Below are positions 42,601 to 51,663 of a stretch of DNA of 64,000 nucleotides, in pieces. Both the position numbers and the translations under genes were made by a program. The notes beneath the pieces are model-generated. The model did no database searches. It was given only the letters and a program-made list of their open reading frames with translations, and had not been told where the DNA came from. The stretch is from Pseudomonas brassicacearum (GTDB lineage: Bacteria > Pseudomonadota > Gammaproteobacteria > Pseudomonadales > Pseudomonadaceae), in NCBI RefSeq assembly GCF_003732225.1, contig NZ_MOBJ01000006.1, positions 186,001 through 250,000 on the forward strand, written 5' to 3'. Within the stretch, counting starts at the first letter, position 1; each line of letters opens with the position of its first letter.

Positions 42601-43569
42601 CTCTTCTCCTATTTCCGGGTGAAGGTCTAATAGAATGGCCGTCACCATAACTTGCTGGAGATACTCATCCGACGCTGTTTGACCAGGTTCAGAACCATAC
42701 CAGCCAAGCTCATCAATGATGGCTCTGGACAAGGAGTGAGACTCGTAGCCGGAGAGCAACATTTCTAAAACATCATCGATCTCGGATCGTGAAGGTTTAA
42801 AGGGCTGATTGCCAAAGAGCTTTTGCTGTAAATGATCGAGCAGCTTTTTCGAGTCTTGCAGGTAGTCTGAATACAAAGTGCGAATGTGCTGTCGTTGCGA
42901 GGCCGTCAGGGACAGTGGCATATTTTGGGCTGCTGTCAGTATTTCCCAATAGGTACCCAGTGCTGGAGACGAGGGTGGCGCCATTTCCATAAAGCGGATC
43001 AGGTTTTTCGTCTGCGCAATGGTTTCCGGCACGTTGTACTCATGAAAACCAAGCCAATGTGTAATCCCCGTGAACCCGATCTGATCTACCAGACCTCCAG
43101 TGGTTGCTGCGATGTCGGCTATGACCCGTAAATCATTGTCCAGATCGGGATCACGCTTGACCCACTCTGTAATATTCTCCCAGCGACGCTTTCGAAGCGA
43201 AAGGATTTGACCGCTACTCTCTACCCGCGAACACTTTTCAGTAAGCCCCAACTGTTCGCAAATGCTTATAAATGCTGGTTTTACTATCATTCTCGCCATC
43301 ATCACTACGCCGGGTTCATGGGCTTCATGCAGTGACGATCCGCCGATCAAGGGGATGTTGGATTGATTCCAGTCGACCTTCAGATTGTCGTATTTTTTTT
43401 CCGACTTTCCGTTCGTCTTGACTTTCAGCTCCTCAATGATTTGTCGGTGCTCAAGGCGATCGCTATTTCCCTGCTTTTTGTATTTGATGTCGGCCGCATC
43501 CGCATTGGCAGAGTCATATGCTTCAGTGCGATAAATTTGTTTGAAGATTTCACTCACAAAAAAGTCCAT
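39643..43569 (-). CDS. Large toxin-like protein with C-terminal HExxH signature
   Basis: A 1308-residue protein resembling the large DUF6543/dermonecrotic-toxin-like proteins of Pseudomonas. There is no signal peptide and the first 850 residues are helical and unassigned. Around 865-930 lies a hydrophobic translocation-like region (LEAATLIFVVIAAAGKIASI and alanine-rich helices). The C-terminal part carries HELSH at 1173-1177, the zinc-protease motif HExxH, in LMNHELSHGRQG. The base composition is visibly poorer in G+C than the neighbours and the upstream region is AT-rich, as in acquired genes. No immunity or secretion gene is next to it. Confidence 0.65.
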   Translation of the reverse strand: MDFFVSEIFKQIYRTEAYDSANADAADIKYKKQGNSDRLEHRQIIEELKVKTNGKSEKKYDNLKVDWNQSNIPLIGGSSLHEAHEPGVVMMARMIVKPAFISICEQLGLTEKCSRVESSGQILSLRKRRWENITEWVKRDPDLDNDLRVIADIAATTGGLVDQIGFTGITHWLGFHEYNVPETIAQTKNLIRFMEMAPPSSPALGTYWEILTAAQNMPLSLTASQRQHIRTLYSDYLQDSKKLLDHLQQKLFGNQPFKPSRSEIDDVLEMLLSGYESHSLSRAIIDELGWYGSEPGQTASDEYLQQVMVTAILLDLHPEIGEETSGKHVAGYDIYSPENVEKSLSTVHSELERHLIDNLKVSSATAPLASHLLLAGIAPEFLVKDLPESLLLGSIDWVTLRRAVALAELNAPGSSRLMTYSQILEFVEIDPVNKQLELLHSLTTLDPILDWALINGIVSADAVNQPDTNTSAKAVLAYEQYIAVYAHTAHVLSTPLPTRKDVALEVLKTFVPECDFLEKEIIFHKNVHSDSKFNLLLPGALLDNLLFSDSSYLAMSLVELYMSHDLVSDTWDRANATSIYKTFPKLSTLHPVKEVFSDNFDTLYNDFKNAFVENIKLFLSSVPYEDRVSFQCGDVSFYTIRHSVAVENNSSANSVGLSHIGTQRPVLMENQRDKDAATGRYGVVMCSYYQGKVSCYEVFTLQRQYRKNNDLARLIVESGTYHAPSRLAFTGNPQAYSKPVTPLNLPIDVECYTLGVAPREGISSTAVIEKLGVLPTAAPSDKSQRSAYQSYHHNKQLGAIARFIETHRPLATYEELKHQAWGQTKLELEREQINKGRQIAFNILVPFKACIEDILSDDTERQSEGALACTLEAATLIFVVIAAAGKIASIATKSISAASKAASMARVGLTLGVSVLNPLDGVPQLLYGGAKLLKRGALRLGKYGLEAMDTATFQLRRLTGSAQSYDLIKAANRTDTVRGTIRTLGDSGSDVVVWATRENNQFYALNTTYRDLRGGILKEFRISDDLLHVPLLGKVVPKSYAKTIIASGIPIGNRKVDFAIEALNKSVIDSDSKFLLKAFFGSDSNDVTEWFLNGLNSIKEDYKKLSTRNIAIESLGDKNVMGGLYTNRYKAWQAATTADGVHEKFIQFDPASLNNYYRHSKYDNSRIGDLMNHELSHGRQGTQDFIYADISHIDKGNPGSTEISQLLNLGKGPDFVDFSGTNRFRGADLNKLRNPPIGEDAGTIWSFLDEAPGMLNADSQSTVISLLSQAKTNPPAFRKNLRALREALNQANGKRITGPVRLGLGQGA

Positions 43570-43771
43570 TTTTTAGTATGGTAAGTTGAGAGTGAAATAC
43601 TTCTATGTTGCTCAGGAATAAGCAAGTTACTATATATAAGTCCGTATTTCTGTCGTTAGGCGGAGGCAATCTCTCAGCGTGCAGTCGCGCTGAAATGGCA
43701 AGCGTTGCCTATGTAATAAAATAGTAAAACCTGTGCAAGATTACATTCAGACAGTTATCCAGGAAATGCTG

Positions 43772-44128
43772 TTAGAGCATGCCGCGAATCTTGTCGCGCA
43801 ATTGATCAATCGAGAACGGCTTGCCAATCACAGACATGCCTTCAGGCACCTCGATGCTTTCGGCATAACCACTGGCAAACAGAATCGGCAACGCCGGGCG
43901 CAGCACGCGCGTCTGAGCGGCGAGCTCTCGGCCATCCATTTCCGGCAATCCCACATCGGTCATCAGCAGATCGATGATTTGCGCGCTATCGTTGATCAGG
44001 GCGAGGGCTGCTTTGCCACTGTCGGCCTCAAGCACCTTGAACTCCAGTTCTTCCAGCACGTCGACAATCAGCATGCGCACGATGGCGTCGTCTTCGACTA
44101 CAAGGATGGTGGGCGCTGTGGCGGACAT
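43772..44128 (-). CDS. Single-domain response regulator
   Basis: A 118-residue REC domain with no output domain (MSATAPTILVVEDDAIVRML). The phosphoacceptor is in IDLLMTDVGLPEMDG and the conserved lysine is in VIGKPFSIDQLRD. The start at 44128 is preferred; an in-frame ATG 63 bases earlier has no site. It is divergent from the hybrid kinase gene, which is its likely phosphate source or target. Confidence 0.88.
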   Translation of the reverse strand: MSATAPTILVVEDDAIVRMLIVDVLEELEFKVLEADSGKAALALINDSAQIIDLLMTDVGLPEMDGRELAAQTRVLRPALPILFASGYAESIEVPEGMSVIGKPFSIDQLRDKIRGML

Positions 44129-44389
44129 AGGCGTGGCTCTCAACGGTAGGTGTTCGGTCACCGGTCGTTCGAAAATACCGGGCTCTTGCATCAGTCAGTG
44201 GTGGGCCCTGACAAGCTCCCGACGCTGTACAAAAGAGAACCACTGTACAGGAGTCGCCAGCAGAACCATTGTTCTAGAGTCAGTGTAGAGCGCTGCCGGA
44301 TATCGTCGGCGCAGGCGCCAGAAAAATAGATCCCTGACGCGGTTATGGGGCAAACTCCTTCATCTACAACCGTTCACCAAGGCCACCTA

Positions 44390-47300
44390 ATGACTTCTTC
44401 GTCTTCGGCTGATGAGCAACGTTTTCGCAACGTCCTGAGCCGCAACATCAGTTTGCCGCTGGGTGTGGGCGTGCTTAGCGCAGTATTTTTCGTCTCCTTG
44501 ATCACCTATCTGTTCTCGGTAAACCGGTGGGTCGAGCACACGGACCGGGTGATCAATAACGCCAACGAAGCGGTAAGGCTGACGGTCGACCTGGAAACCG
44601 GGATGCGTGGTTTTTTGCTGTCCGGTGACGAGCATTTTCTCGATCCCTATGAAACGGCCAAACCGAGAATCCTTGCCGCGCTCAAGACCTTGCAGGAACT
44701 GACGGCCGATAACCCGCCACAGGTCGATCGCCTGCGCAGGCTCGAGGCTTTGCAGGTCGAGTGGAACGATTACGCGCAGCGAATGATCGATTTGCAGCGC
44801 AGCGGCGGTGATTACCGGGCTGCCGTGAAGTCTGGCCGGGGTAAGCGGCTGACCGATGAAATCCGCAAGCAGTACGAAGATGTCATCGACATAGAGCAAC
44901 AGTTGCGCACCACTCGCAACGAAGACGTTCGCCGCACGACGATCTGGACCATTTCCCTGTATTTGCTGTTTGTTGTCGGTGTCAGTGGTTTATTGGCCTA
45001 TGTCGGTCGGCGCGATCTGCTCAGCCTGTCGAAAAGCCACAGTGTCAACCTCGCCGAGCAACGCAAGAGCGCGCAACGTCTGGAGCAGCAAGCCTGGCTG
45101 CGCAACGGCCAGACCGAGTTGGCGGAACAGGTGCTGGGGCAACTGACGCTGAACTTGCTGGGTCGCAATATTCTGCAATTCTGCGCGCAGTACCTGGGCA
45201 CCGCCGTCGGCGCGATGTATCTGAAAGAAGAGCACGGCGGCCTCACGCGCATAGCTTCTTACGGCTTCTCCCGTGAGCAGGAAGAGCGCGAGCAAGCGAT
45301 CTACAGCGGTGAGGGCATTACCGGCCAGGCGGCACAACAGGGTCGGTTGATTCGTCTGGATGAAGTGCCGGTCGACTACTTCAAAGTCAGCTCCGGGTTG
45401 GGTCAAGGAGCGCCGCGCAGTGTGCTGGTGGTGCCGGTCAGTGATGACGGCCGGGTCAACGGCGTGATCGAACTGGGTTTCCTGCGGGTCCTGACCGAGC
45501 GTGATATCGAACTGCTGGAGTTGATTGCCGGGAACATCGGCACCTCCATCGAAGCGGCGCGCTATCGTCAGCGGTTGCAGGAAGTGCTGGCCGAAACCCA
45601 GCAACTCAATGAAGAGTTGCAGGTGCAACAAGAAGAACTGAAGAGCGCCAACGAAGAGCTGGAAGAGCAGTCGCGGATTCTCAAAGACTCCCAGGCGAAC
45701 CTGGAGACCCAGCAGGTCGAGCTTGAGCGGACCAACGAACAGCTTGCCGAGCAAGCACAAATCCTGGCCGAGCAGCGCGATGCGATGGATCGCAAGAACG
45801 GGGAGTTGAACCTGGCCCAGGTACAACTTGAGGAGCGGAGCAAGTACAAGTCCGAATTCCTCGCCAATATGTCCCACGAACTGCGCACACCACTGAACAG
45901 TTCGTTGATCCTTGCCAAGTTGCTGGCAGAGAACCCACACGAAAATCTCAGTGCCGAGCAGGTAAAGTTCGCCGAGTCGATTTACTCGGCTGGCAACGAT
46001 CTGCTCAACCTGATCAACGACATTCTCGACATTTCCAAGGTCGAGGCCGGCAAGCTTGAAATACGCCCCGAAAACACCAGCGTCGCGCGCCTGGTGGACG
46101 GCTTGCGCGACATGATTGAACCACTGGCAGCGGACAAACACCTGGCGTTCAATGTCGAACTGCAGTCGGATGCGCCGCTGATGCTGTTCACCGATCGTCA
46201 GCGTCTGGAGCAAGTGCTCAAGAACCTGCTGTCGAATGCCGTTAAATTTACCGAGAAGGGCTCTGTCAGCCTGACCGTCACCCGGCATCCGGGCGCGGGC
46301 ATTGCCTTTATTGTCGGTGACTCGGGTATCGGCATCGCCCGCGATCAGCAGGAAAGTATTTTCGAGGCCTTCCGTCAGGCCGATGGCACCACCAACCGTC
46401 GTTACGGGGGCTCGGGGCTGGGCTTGTCGATCTCGCGTGACCTGGCGGCGTTGCTCGGCGGTTCGATCAGCGTCATCAGTGAACCGGGGCAGGGCAGTTC
46501 ATTCACGCTGGTGATGCCCGAGCAGTATGTTGAACCTGGCGATGAGCCTGTTGAGCCGATGAAGATCGCGTCAGTCGTCGCTGCACCCAAGGTTTGCGCC
46601 GCGCCCGTACCGTCCATTACCGACGTGGCCATTGCGCGCTTTGCCGATGACCGTGACAACGCGCCATTCACCACTCGCTGCATCCTGGTGGTGGAAGATG
46701 AAGTGAACTTTGCGCATATCCTCTTCGATCTGGCCCACGAACTGGGCTATCAATGCCTGGTGGCTCACGGTGCCGATGAAGGTTACGACCTGGCGACACA
46801 ATTCATGCCGGACGCGATCCTGCTGGACATGCGCTTGCCGGACCATTCCGGGCTGACGGTATTGCAGCGTCTCAAGGAACATGCCGAAACCCGCCATATT
46901 CCGGTCCATGTGATTTCCGTCGAGGACCGTGTCGAAGCCGCCATGCACATGGGCGCCATCGGTTATGCGCTCAAGCCGACGACTCGCGAAGAGCTCAAGG
47001 ATGTGTTCGCGCGACTGGAAGCCAAATTGACCCAAAAGGTCAAACGCGTGCTGCTGGTGGAAGACGATGACCTGCAACGCGACAGCATTGCCCGGCTGAT
47101 CGGTGACGATGACATCGAGATCACCGCCGTCGGCCTGGCCCAGGAGGCGCTGGACCTGCTGCGCGACACTATTTATGACTGCATGATCATCGACCTGAAA
47201 CTGCCGGACATGCTCGGCAATGACTTGCTCAAGCGCATGTCCACCGAAGACATCTGCTCGTTCCCGCCAGTGATCGTCTACACCGGGCGCAACCTGACCC

Positions 47301-47857
47301 GTGATGAAGAAGCGGATCTGCGCAAGTATTCACGCTCGATCATCATCAAGGGCGCGCGTTCGCCAGAGCGCTTGCTCGATGAAGTGACACTCTTTCTGCA
47401 CAAAGTCGAATCGCGGTTGTCCCATGAACGGCAAAGGATGCTCAAGACTGCTCGCAGCCGCGACAAGGTCTTCGAAGGTCGCAAGGTGCTGTTGGTGGAC
47501 GACGATGTGCGCAACATCTTCGCGCTGACCAGTGCACTGGAGCACAAGGGCGCCATCGTGGTGATTGGCCGTAACGGCCGTGAAGCGATCGAGAAACTCA
47601 ATGAAGTGGATGACATCGACCTGGTGCTGATGGACGTGATGATGCCGGAAATGGATGGTTTTGAAGCCACCACCTTGATCCGCAAGGACCCGCGCTGGCG
47701 CAAACTGCCGATCATCGCGGTGACGGCCAAGGCCATGAAGGACGATCAGGAACGCTGCCTGCAAGCGGGCTCCAACGATTATCTGGCCAAGCCCATCGAC
47801 CTGGACCGGCTGTTCTCGCTGATTCGCGTGTGGTTACCGAAGATGGAAAGAATCTAA
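44390..47857 (+). CDS. Hybrid histidine kinase: CHASE3-GAF-HisKA-HATPase-REC-REC-REC
   Basis: A 1155-residue membrane kinase. Helices at about 21-42 and 183-205 flank a CHASE3 domain (VDLETGMRGFLLSGDEHFLD). Then come GAF (240-390), a long Gln/Glu-rich coiled coil, HisKA with H496 in NMSHELRTPLNS, and the ATPase. Three receivers follow, at about 762 (ILLDMRLPDHSG), 884 (MIIDLKLPDMLG) and 1031 (VLMDVMMPEMDG), all with their aspartates. Such designs integrate several inputs into a phosphorelay. It heads a signalling cluster with CheR, a REC-kinase and a REC protein. The start at 44390 has AAGG. Confidence 0.92.
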   Translation: MTSSSSADEQRFRNVLSRNISLPLGVGVLSAVFFVSLITYLFSVNRWVEHTDRVINNANEAVRLTVDLETGMRGFLLSGDEHFLDPYETAKPRILAALKTLQELTADNPPQVDRLRRLEALQVEWNDYAQRMIDLQRSGGDYRAAVKSGRGKRLTDEIRKQYEDVIDIEQQLRTTRNEDVRRTTIWTISLYLLFVVGVSGLLAYVGRRDLLSLSKSHSVNLAEQRKSAQRLEQQAWLRNGQTELAEQVLGQLTLNLLGRNILQFCAQYLGTAVGAMYLKEEHGGLTRIASYGFSREQEEREQAIYSGEGITGQAAQQGRLIRLDEVPVDYFKVSSGLGQGAPRSVLVVPVSDDGRVNGVIELGFLRVLTERDIELLELIAGNIGTSIEAARYRQRLQEVLAETQQLNEELQVQQEELKSANEELEEQSRILKDSQANLETQQVELERTNEQLAEQAQILAEQRDAMDRKNGELNLAQVQLEERSKYKSEFLANMSHELRTPLNSSLILAKLLAENPHENLSAEQVKFAESIYSAGNDLLNLINDILDISKVEAGKLEIRPENTSVARLVDGLRDMIEPLAADKHLAFNVELQSDAPLMLFTDRQRLEQVLKNLLSNAVKFTEKGSVSLTVTRHPGAGIAFIVGDSGIGIARDQQESIFEAFRQADGTTNRRYGGSGLGLSISRDLAALLGGSISVISEPGQGSSFTLVMPEQYVEPGDEPVEPMKIASVVAAPKVCAAPVPSITDVAIARFADDRDNAPFTTRCILVVEDEVNFAHILFDLAHELGYQCLVAHGADEGYDLATQFMPDAILLDMRLPDHSGLTVLQRLKEHAETRHIPVHVISVEDRVEAAMHMGAIGYALKPTTREELKDVFARLEAKLTQKVKRVLLVEDDDLQRDSIARLIGDDDIEITAVGLAQEALDLLRDTIYDCMIIDLKLPDMLGNDLLKRMSTEDICSFPPVIVYTGRNLTRDEEADLRKYSRSIIIKGARSPERLLDEVTLFLHKVESRLSHERQRMLKTARSRDKVFEGRKVLLVDDDVRNIFALTSALEHKGAIVVIGRNGREAIEKLNEVDDIDLVLMDVMMPEMDGFEATTLIRKDPRWRKLPIIAVTAKAMKDDQERCLQAGSNDYLAKPIDLDRLFSLIRVWLPKMERI

Positions 47858-47894
47858 GTGGAACGCAGGGCCGGCGCGGCACAGGAAATAACTG

Positions 47895-48713
47895 ATGACA
47901 GACCCTGACATCGAGCTAAGGCTGCTGATCGAAGCGATCTACCTCAAATACAGCTATGACTTTCGTGACTACTCCGGCGCTTCGATCAAGCGTCGGGTCA
48001 ATCACGCCTTGCATCAGTTCGAGTGCAAGACCATTTCCGCGCTACAGGAGCGGGTATTGCACAACCCGACGGCGTTCATGCAGTTGCTGCAGCTGCTGAC
48101 GATTCCGGTCAGCGAGATGTTTCGCGACCCTGCACACTTCCAGGCGATCCGTCAGGAAGTGGTGCCGCTGCTCAAGACTTACCCCTCGATCAAGATCTGG
48201 ATCGCCGGTTGCAGCACGGGCGAAGAGGTCTATTCGATGGCGATTCTGCTGCGCGAAGAGGGCTTGCTGGAGCGCACCATTATCTACGCCACTGATATCA
48301 ACCCGCGTTCGCTGGAAAAGGCCAAACAAGGGATTTTCTCGCTGGCGAACATCCGTGCCTACACCCATAACTACCAGCAGGCCGGTGGCCAGTGCTCGTT
48401 CGCCGACTACTATACGGCAGCGTATGACCACGCGATTTTCGACAAGACCCTGCGTGAGAACGTGACCTTCGCCGATCACAGTCTGGCGACCGACAGTGTT
48501 TTTTCAGAAACTCAATTAATTTCATGTCGCAATGTATTGATCTATTTCAATAAAAAGCTGCAGGATCGCGCCTTCGGGCTGTTTCATGAGTCGCTTTGTC
48601 ACCGTGGTTTCCTGGTGCTGGGAAGCAAGGAAACCCTGGAGTTCTCAACCTACGGCAAGCAATTCGAACCTTTGGTCAAACAAGAACGGATCTACCGCAA
48701 GCATGCTGAGTAA
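47895..48713 (+). CDS. CheR-type protein-glutamate methyltransferase
   Basis: A 272-residue enzyme that uses S-adenosylmethionine to methylate glutamates. The N-terminal helical domain contains YDFRDYSGASIKRRVNHALH; the SAM site is WIAGCSTGEEVYSMAI, followed by IIYATDINPRSLEKAKQGIF and ISCRNVLIYFNKKLQ. It lies 37 bases after the hybrid kinase and overlaps the next kinase by 11 bases. No chemoreceptor or CheB esterase is in the cluster, so its substrate may be one of the neighbouring kinases. Confidence 0.9.
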   Translation: MTDPDIELRLLIEAIYLKYSYDFRDYSGASIKRRVNHALHQFECKTISALQERVLHNPTAFMQLLQLLTIPVSEMFRDPAHFQAIRQEVVPLLKTYPSIKIWIAGCSTGEEVYSMAILLREEGLLERTIIYATDINPRSLEKAKQGIFSLANIRAYTHNYQQAGGQCSFADYYTAAYDHAIFDKTLRENVTFADHSLATDSVFSETQLISCRNVLIYFNKKLQDRAFGLFHESLCHRGFLVLGSKETLEFSTYGKQFEPLVKQERIYRKHAE

Positions 48714-49884
48714 TATCCAGGCCAAATTGCTGATCGTCGACGATCTGCCGGAGAACCTGCTGGCTCTCGAAGCGCTGATCAAGCGTGAAGACCGTACGGT
48801 GTACAAGGCGCTGTCGGCAGACGAAGCCTTGTCATTGCTGCTGCAGCACGAGTTCGCCATTGCCATTCTCGATGTGCAGATGCCCGGCATGAATGGCTTC
48901 GAACTGGCCGAATTGATGCGCGGTACCGAGAAAACCCGGAACATTCCGATAATCTTCGTCAGCGCTGCTGGACGAGAGCGCAATTACGCCTTCAAGGGTT
49001 ACGAAAGCGGTGCCGTGGACTTTCTGCAGAAACCGCTGGATATTCACGCGGTGAAAAGCAAGGTGAATGTGTTTGTCGACCTGTACCGACAACGCAAGGC
49101 GATGAAACTGCAGGTCGAGGCCCTGGAGAAAAGCCGCCGTGAGCAGGAGGCGTTACTCAAGCAATTGCAGGCCACCCAGAACGAATTGGAGCAGGCTGTG
49201 CGCATGCGCGATGACTTCATGTCGATCGTCGCTCATGAGGTGCGTACGCCGTTGAACGGGCTGATCCTCGAAACCCAACTGCGCAAGATGCACTTGGCCC
49301 GGGACAATGCCGCGGCGTTTACCCTGGACAAGATGCACGCGATGGTCGATCGCGATGAGCGGCAGATCAAGAGCCTGATTCGTTTGATCGAGGACATGCT
49401 CGATGTGTCGCGGATTCGCACGGGCAAGTTGTCCATCCGCCCCAGCCGGTTTGACCTGGCGCAATTGGTGGGCAACCTGTTGCAGAATTTTGCGCCGCAG
49501 GTGGAATCCGCCGAATCGTCGGTGACGTTTGTCGCGCCGCAACCGGTGGAAGGCCATTGGGATGAGTTCCGCATCGAGCAGGTGGTGTGCAATTTGCTGA
49601 CCAACGCCCTGCGTTATGGCGCCAGGAACCCGATTGAAGTGTACGTGTATAGCCAGGACGGCGAAGCGCGAGTGGAGGTCCGGGACCAGGGGATTGGCAT
49701 CAGCGAGGAAAACCAGCAGCGAATTTTCCAGCAGTTCGAGCGTGTATCGGCGAAAACTGCGGTAGCCGGACTTGGCTTGGGGCTGTTTATTTCCGAGCAG
49801 ATCGTCGCTGCCCATGGCGGATATATCACGGTTGAGAGCAAGATTAATCAAGGCTCGTTATTTCGTGTTTGCCTACCGCTGTAG
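48703..49884 (+). CDS. Response regulator-histidine kinase (REC-HisKA-HATPase)
   Basis: A 393-residue soluble kinase with the receiver first: LLIVDDLPENLLALEALI, phosphoacceptor in AILDVQMPGMNG, lysine in LQKPLDI. A coiled coil leads to HisKA (SIVAHEVRTPLNGLILE) and the ATPase domain (NLLTNALRYGA, VRDQGIGIS, GLGLGLFI). The start at 48703 lies within the last codons of cheR, so the two are translationally coupled. It probably receives phosphate on REC to set kinase activity. Confidence 0.9.
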   Translation: MLSNIQAKLLIVDDLPENLLALEALIKREDRTVYKALSADEALSLLLQHEFAIAILDVQMPGMNGFELAELMRGTEKTRNIPIIFVSAAGRERNYAFKGYESGAVDFLQKPLDIHAVKSKVNVFVDLYRQRKAMKLQVEALEKSRREQEALLKQLQATQNELEQAVRMRDDFMSIVAHEVRTPLNGLILETQLRKMHLARDNAAAFTLDKMHAMVDRDERQIKSLIRLIEDMLDVSRIRTGKLSIRPSRFDLAQLVGNLLQNFAPQVESAESSVTFVAPQPVEGHWDEFRIEQVVCNLLTNALRYGARNPIEVYVYSQDGEARVEVRDQGIGISEENQQRIFQQFERVSAKTAVAGLGLGLFISEQIVAAHGGYITVESKINQGSLFRVCLPL

Positions 49885-49961
49885 GAAAACTGCCCAAGCA
49901 ACGCAACCTCTGCAAGACCGCAGGGTCGTATCTGCAGCTATTGACCGAACAAAGGCTTCCC

Positions 49962-50339
49962 ATGAGTGAAGATGCACAAGACGTCGTATTGATCGTTGAA
50001 GATGACCCCTCGATCCTGATGGTACTGGTCGCCTATCTGTCGGGTGAAGGCTATCGGGTTTTGCAGGCTGTCGATGGTGAACAGGCCTTTGAAATTCTGG
50101 CCAGCAAACCGCACCTGGACATGATGATCACCGATTACCGTCTGCCCGGCGGCATCTCCGGGGTACAGATCGCCGAACCCGCCGTGAAGTTGCGACCGGA
50201 GCTCAAGGTGATTTTCATCAGCGGTTACCCGCAGGAAATTCGTGAGTCTGGCAGCCCGATCGCGCAAAAAGCGCCGATCCTGGCCAAGCCGTTCGACCTT
50301 GATGAGTTGCAGGTACTGATGCAGGACATGCTTTCGTAA
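49962..50339 (+). CDS. Single-domain response regulator
   Basis: A 125-residue REC domain: VLIVEDDPSILMVLVAYLSG, phosphoacceptor in MMITDYRLPGGISG and lysine in ILAKPFDLDEL. No output domain. It closes the signalling operon 77 bases after the REC-kinase and is followed by a long REP palindrome. Single receivers of this kind usually relay phosphate or act by protein binding. Confidence 0.88.
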   Translation: MSEDAQDVVLIVEDDPSILMVLVAYLSGEGYRVLQAVDGEQAFEILASKPHLDMMITDYRLPGGISGVQIAEPAVKLRPELKVIFISGYPQEIRESGSPIAQKAPILAKPFDLDELQVLMQDMLS

Positions 50340-50344
50340 ATACC

Positions 50345-50415
50345 CCCGTAGGAGCTGCCGAAGGCTGCGATCTTTTCAGGATCAAAAGATCGCAGCCTTC
50401 GGCAGCTCCTACGGG
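50345..50415. repeat. REP palindrome, family B, between convergent genes
   Basis: CCCGTAGGAGCTGCCGAAGG and onward, with a perfect inverted copy ending at 50415 and an AGGATC-like loop. The arms include TCTTTT / AAAAGA, so the hairpin can terminate transcription from both the signalling operon and the TPR gene. Confidence 0.85.
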
Positions 50416-50422
50416 CCATTTT

Positions 50423-51478
50423 TTACAACCCTTGCTGTAACGCCGGATCATCCGGATTCATCTGCTCAAGCTGCGCCAGCAGCACCTGAACGTTCTGCAG
50501 CTGGCCGCTTTCCTTCCAGTAGTTGATCAGCAGCACCCGTGCCTTGCGATCGGCCGGGTGACGCTGAACAATCTCTTGCAGCTGCTTTTGCGCCGCATCG
50601 AGTTCTTCCTGACCGTGCAAGGTAGTCGCCAGGTCGTAGCGGTATTCCTTGTTGTCGGGTTCCAGTTCCACCGCTTTTGAAAGGCCGAGCAGGGCGAACT
50701 CGCTTTGTCCGCGATGCAGCAACCACAACCCTAAAGCATGCTGTAGATAGGCGGAATCGGGTTGAGTCCGTAATTGTTTGGCCAACATTTGTTGGGCAGC
50801 ATCGACCTGGCCCTGTTTATCCAGCACCTCGATCTGCATCACCAGTGCCGGCAGGTTGCCCGGATCCAGACGTAATGTCTGATCGAGCGCTTGCTGTGCT
50901 TCTTTCAGTTCGGCGTTGTGCAGGTACAGGCGAGCCAGTTGATAGTGGGTCCCGGCGCTTTCGGGCTGACCTTTGAGCGAGTGCTCATACTCATCGATGA
51001 CCTGCTGCAAGGGGCCGAAGTACAACCCCAGATCATCCGGTGAAAGCCCCAATAATGCATTCGCTGTGGCAAAACGCACGGCTTGCTCGCTGTCATCGAG
51101 CAAGGGCCCGAGCAACAGGCTGCGCTGGCCATTGGGCACCAGCCCGACGATGCTTTTGATTGCGGCCAGGCGAACCTCTATCACCGGGTTTTGCAGGTCG
51201 GCGTCTGCCAGTTTCAGCGCCTGCGGGCTCGGGTAGTTCGGCAGTTCTGCATGCAACAAGACACGACGCGTGTCTGATAAGTCCGGACGCGCCAGTTGCT
51301 GATAAAGCACTCGCGCCGCACCAGGTTGGCCATTGCGGGCTTTTTCCATGGCGTCGTGATAGCCCTGCTTGATTGCAGGCGGCACCACGGGCGTGGTGCT
51401 GCGCAACGAAAACCAGGCAATACCGACGGCAATCAGGACAAGCAGGCTGATGAACAGGTGGCGGCGAGGCTTGGGCAT
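50423..51478 (-). CDS. Membrane-anchored TPR protein
   Basis: A 351-residue protein with one N-terminal helix (LFISLLVLIAVGIAWFSL) and a periplasmic or cytosolic remainder. Residues 60-145 look HEAT-like (EVRLAAIKSIVGLVPNGQRS); residues 165-340 hold about five tetratricopeptide repeats (HYQLARLYLHNAELKEAQQA, LLGLSKAVELEPDNKEYRYD). It is probably a scaffold for protein contacts. No catalytic motif is visible. It is convergent to the signalling operon and not clearly part of any operon. Confidence 0.75.
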   Translation of the reverse strand: MPKPRRHLFISLLVLIAVGIAWFSLRSTTPVVPPAIKQGYHDAMEKARNGQPGAARVLYQQLARPDLSDTRRVLLHAELPNYPSPQALKLADADLQNPVIEVRLAAIKSIVGLVPNGQRSLLLGPLLDDSEQAVRFATANALLGLSPDDLGLYFGPLQQVIDEYEHSLKGQPESAGTHYQLARLYLHNAELKEAQQALDQTLRLDPGNLPALVMQIEVLDKQGQVDAAQQMLAKQLRTQPDSAYLQHALGLWLLHRGQSEFALLGLSKAVELEPDNKEYRYDLATTLHGQEELDAAQKQLQEIVQRHPADRKARVLLINYWKESGQLQNVQVLLAQLEQMNPDDPALQQGL

Positions 51479-51663
51479 GCAGGAATCCGGAATCTGACAG
51501 CGTTTGCAAAGTCGTCAGCTTCGGTCAGCCGGCGCTGCGAGTCAAACCCCGAACTCGGTTCAACGCATACTCGATGGTCTCAAGCAGACCATCAGACTCT
51601 GAAACCTCTCAACGTAGCGTCGCAGTGACTACGCTTGCTGGAGATGACGGATCGAGCTAACCC

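Noticed and set aside
44990..46288. 432-codon open frame on the minus strand
   Set aside because: Antisense to the hybrid kinase (GAF to kinase region), where all kinase motifs are intact on the plus strand.
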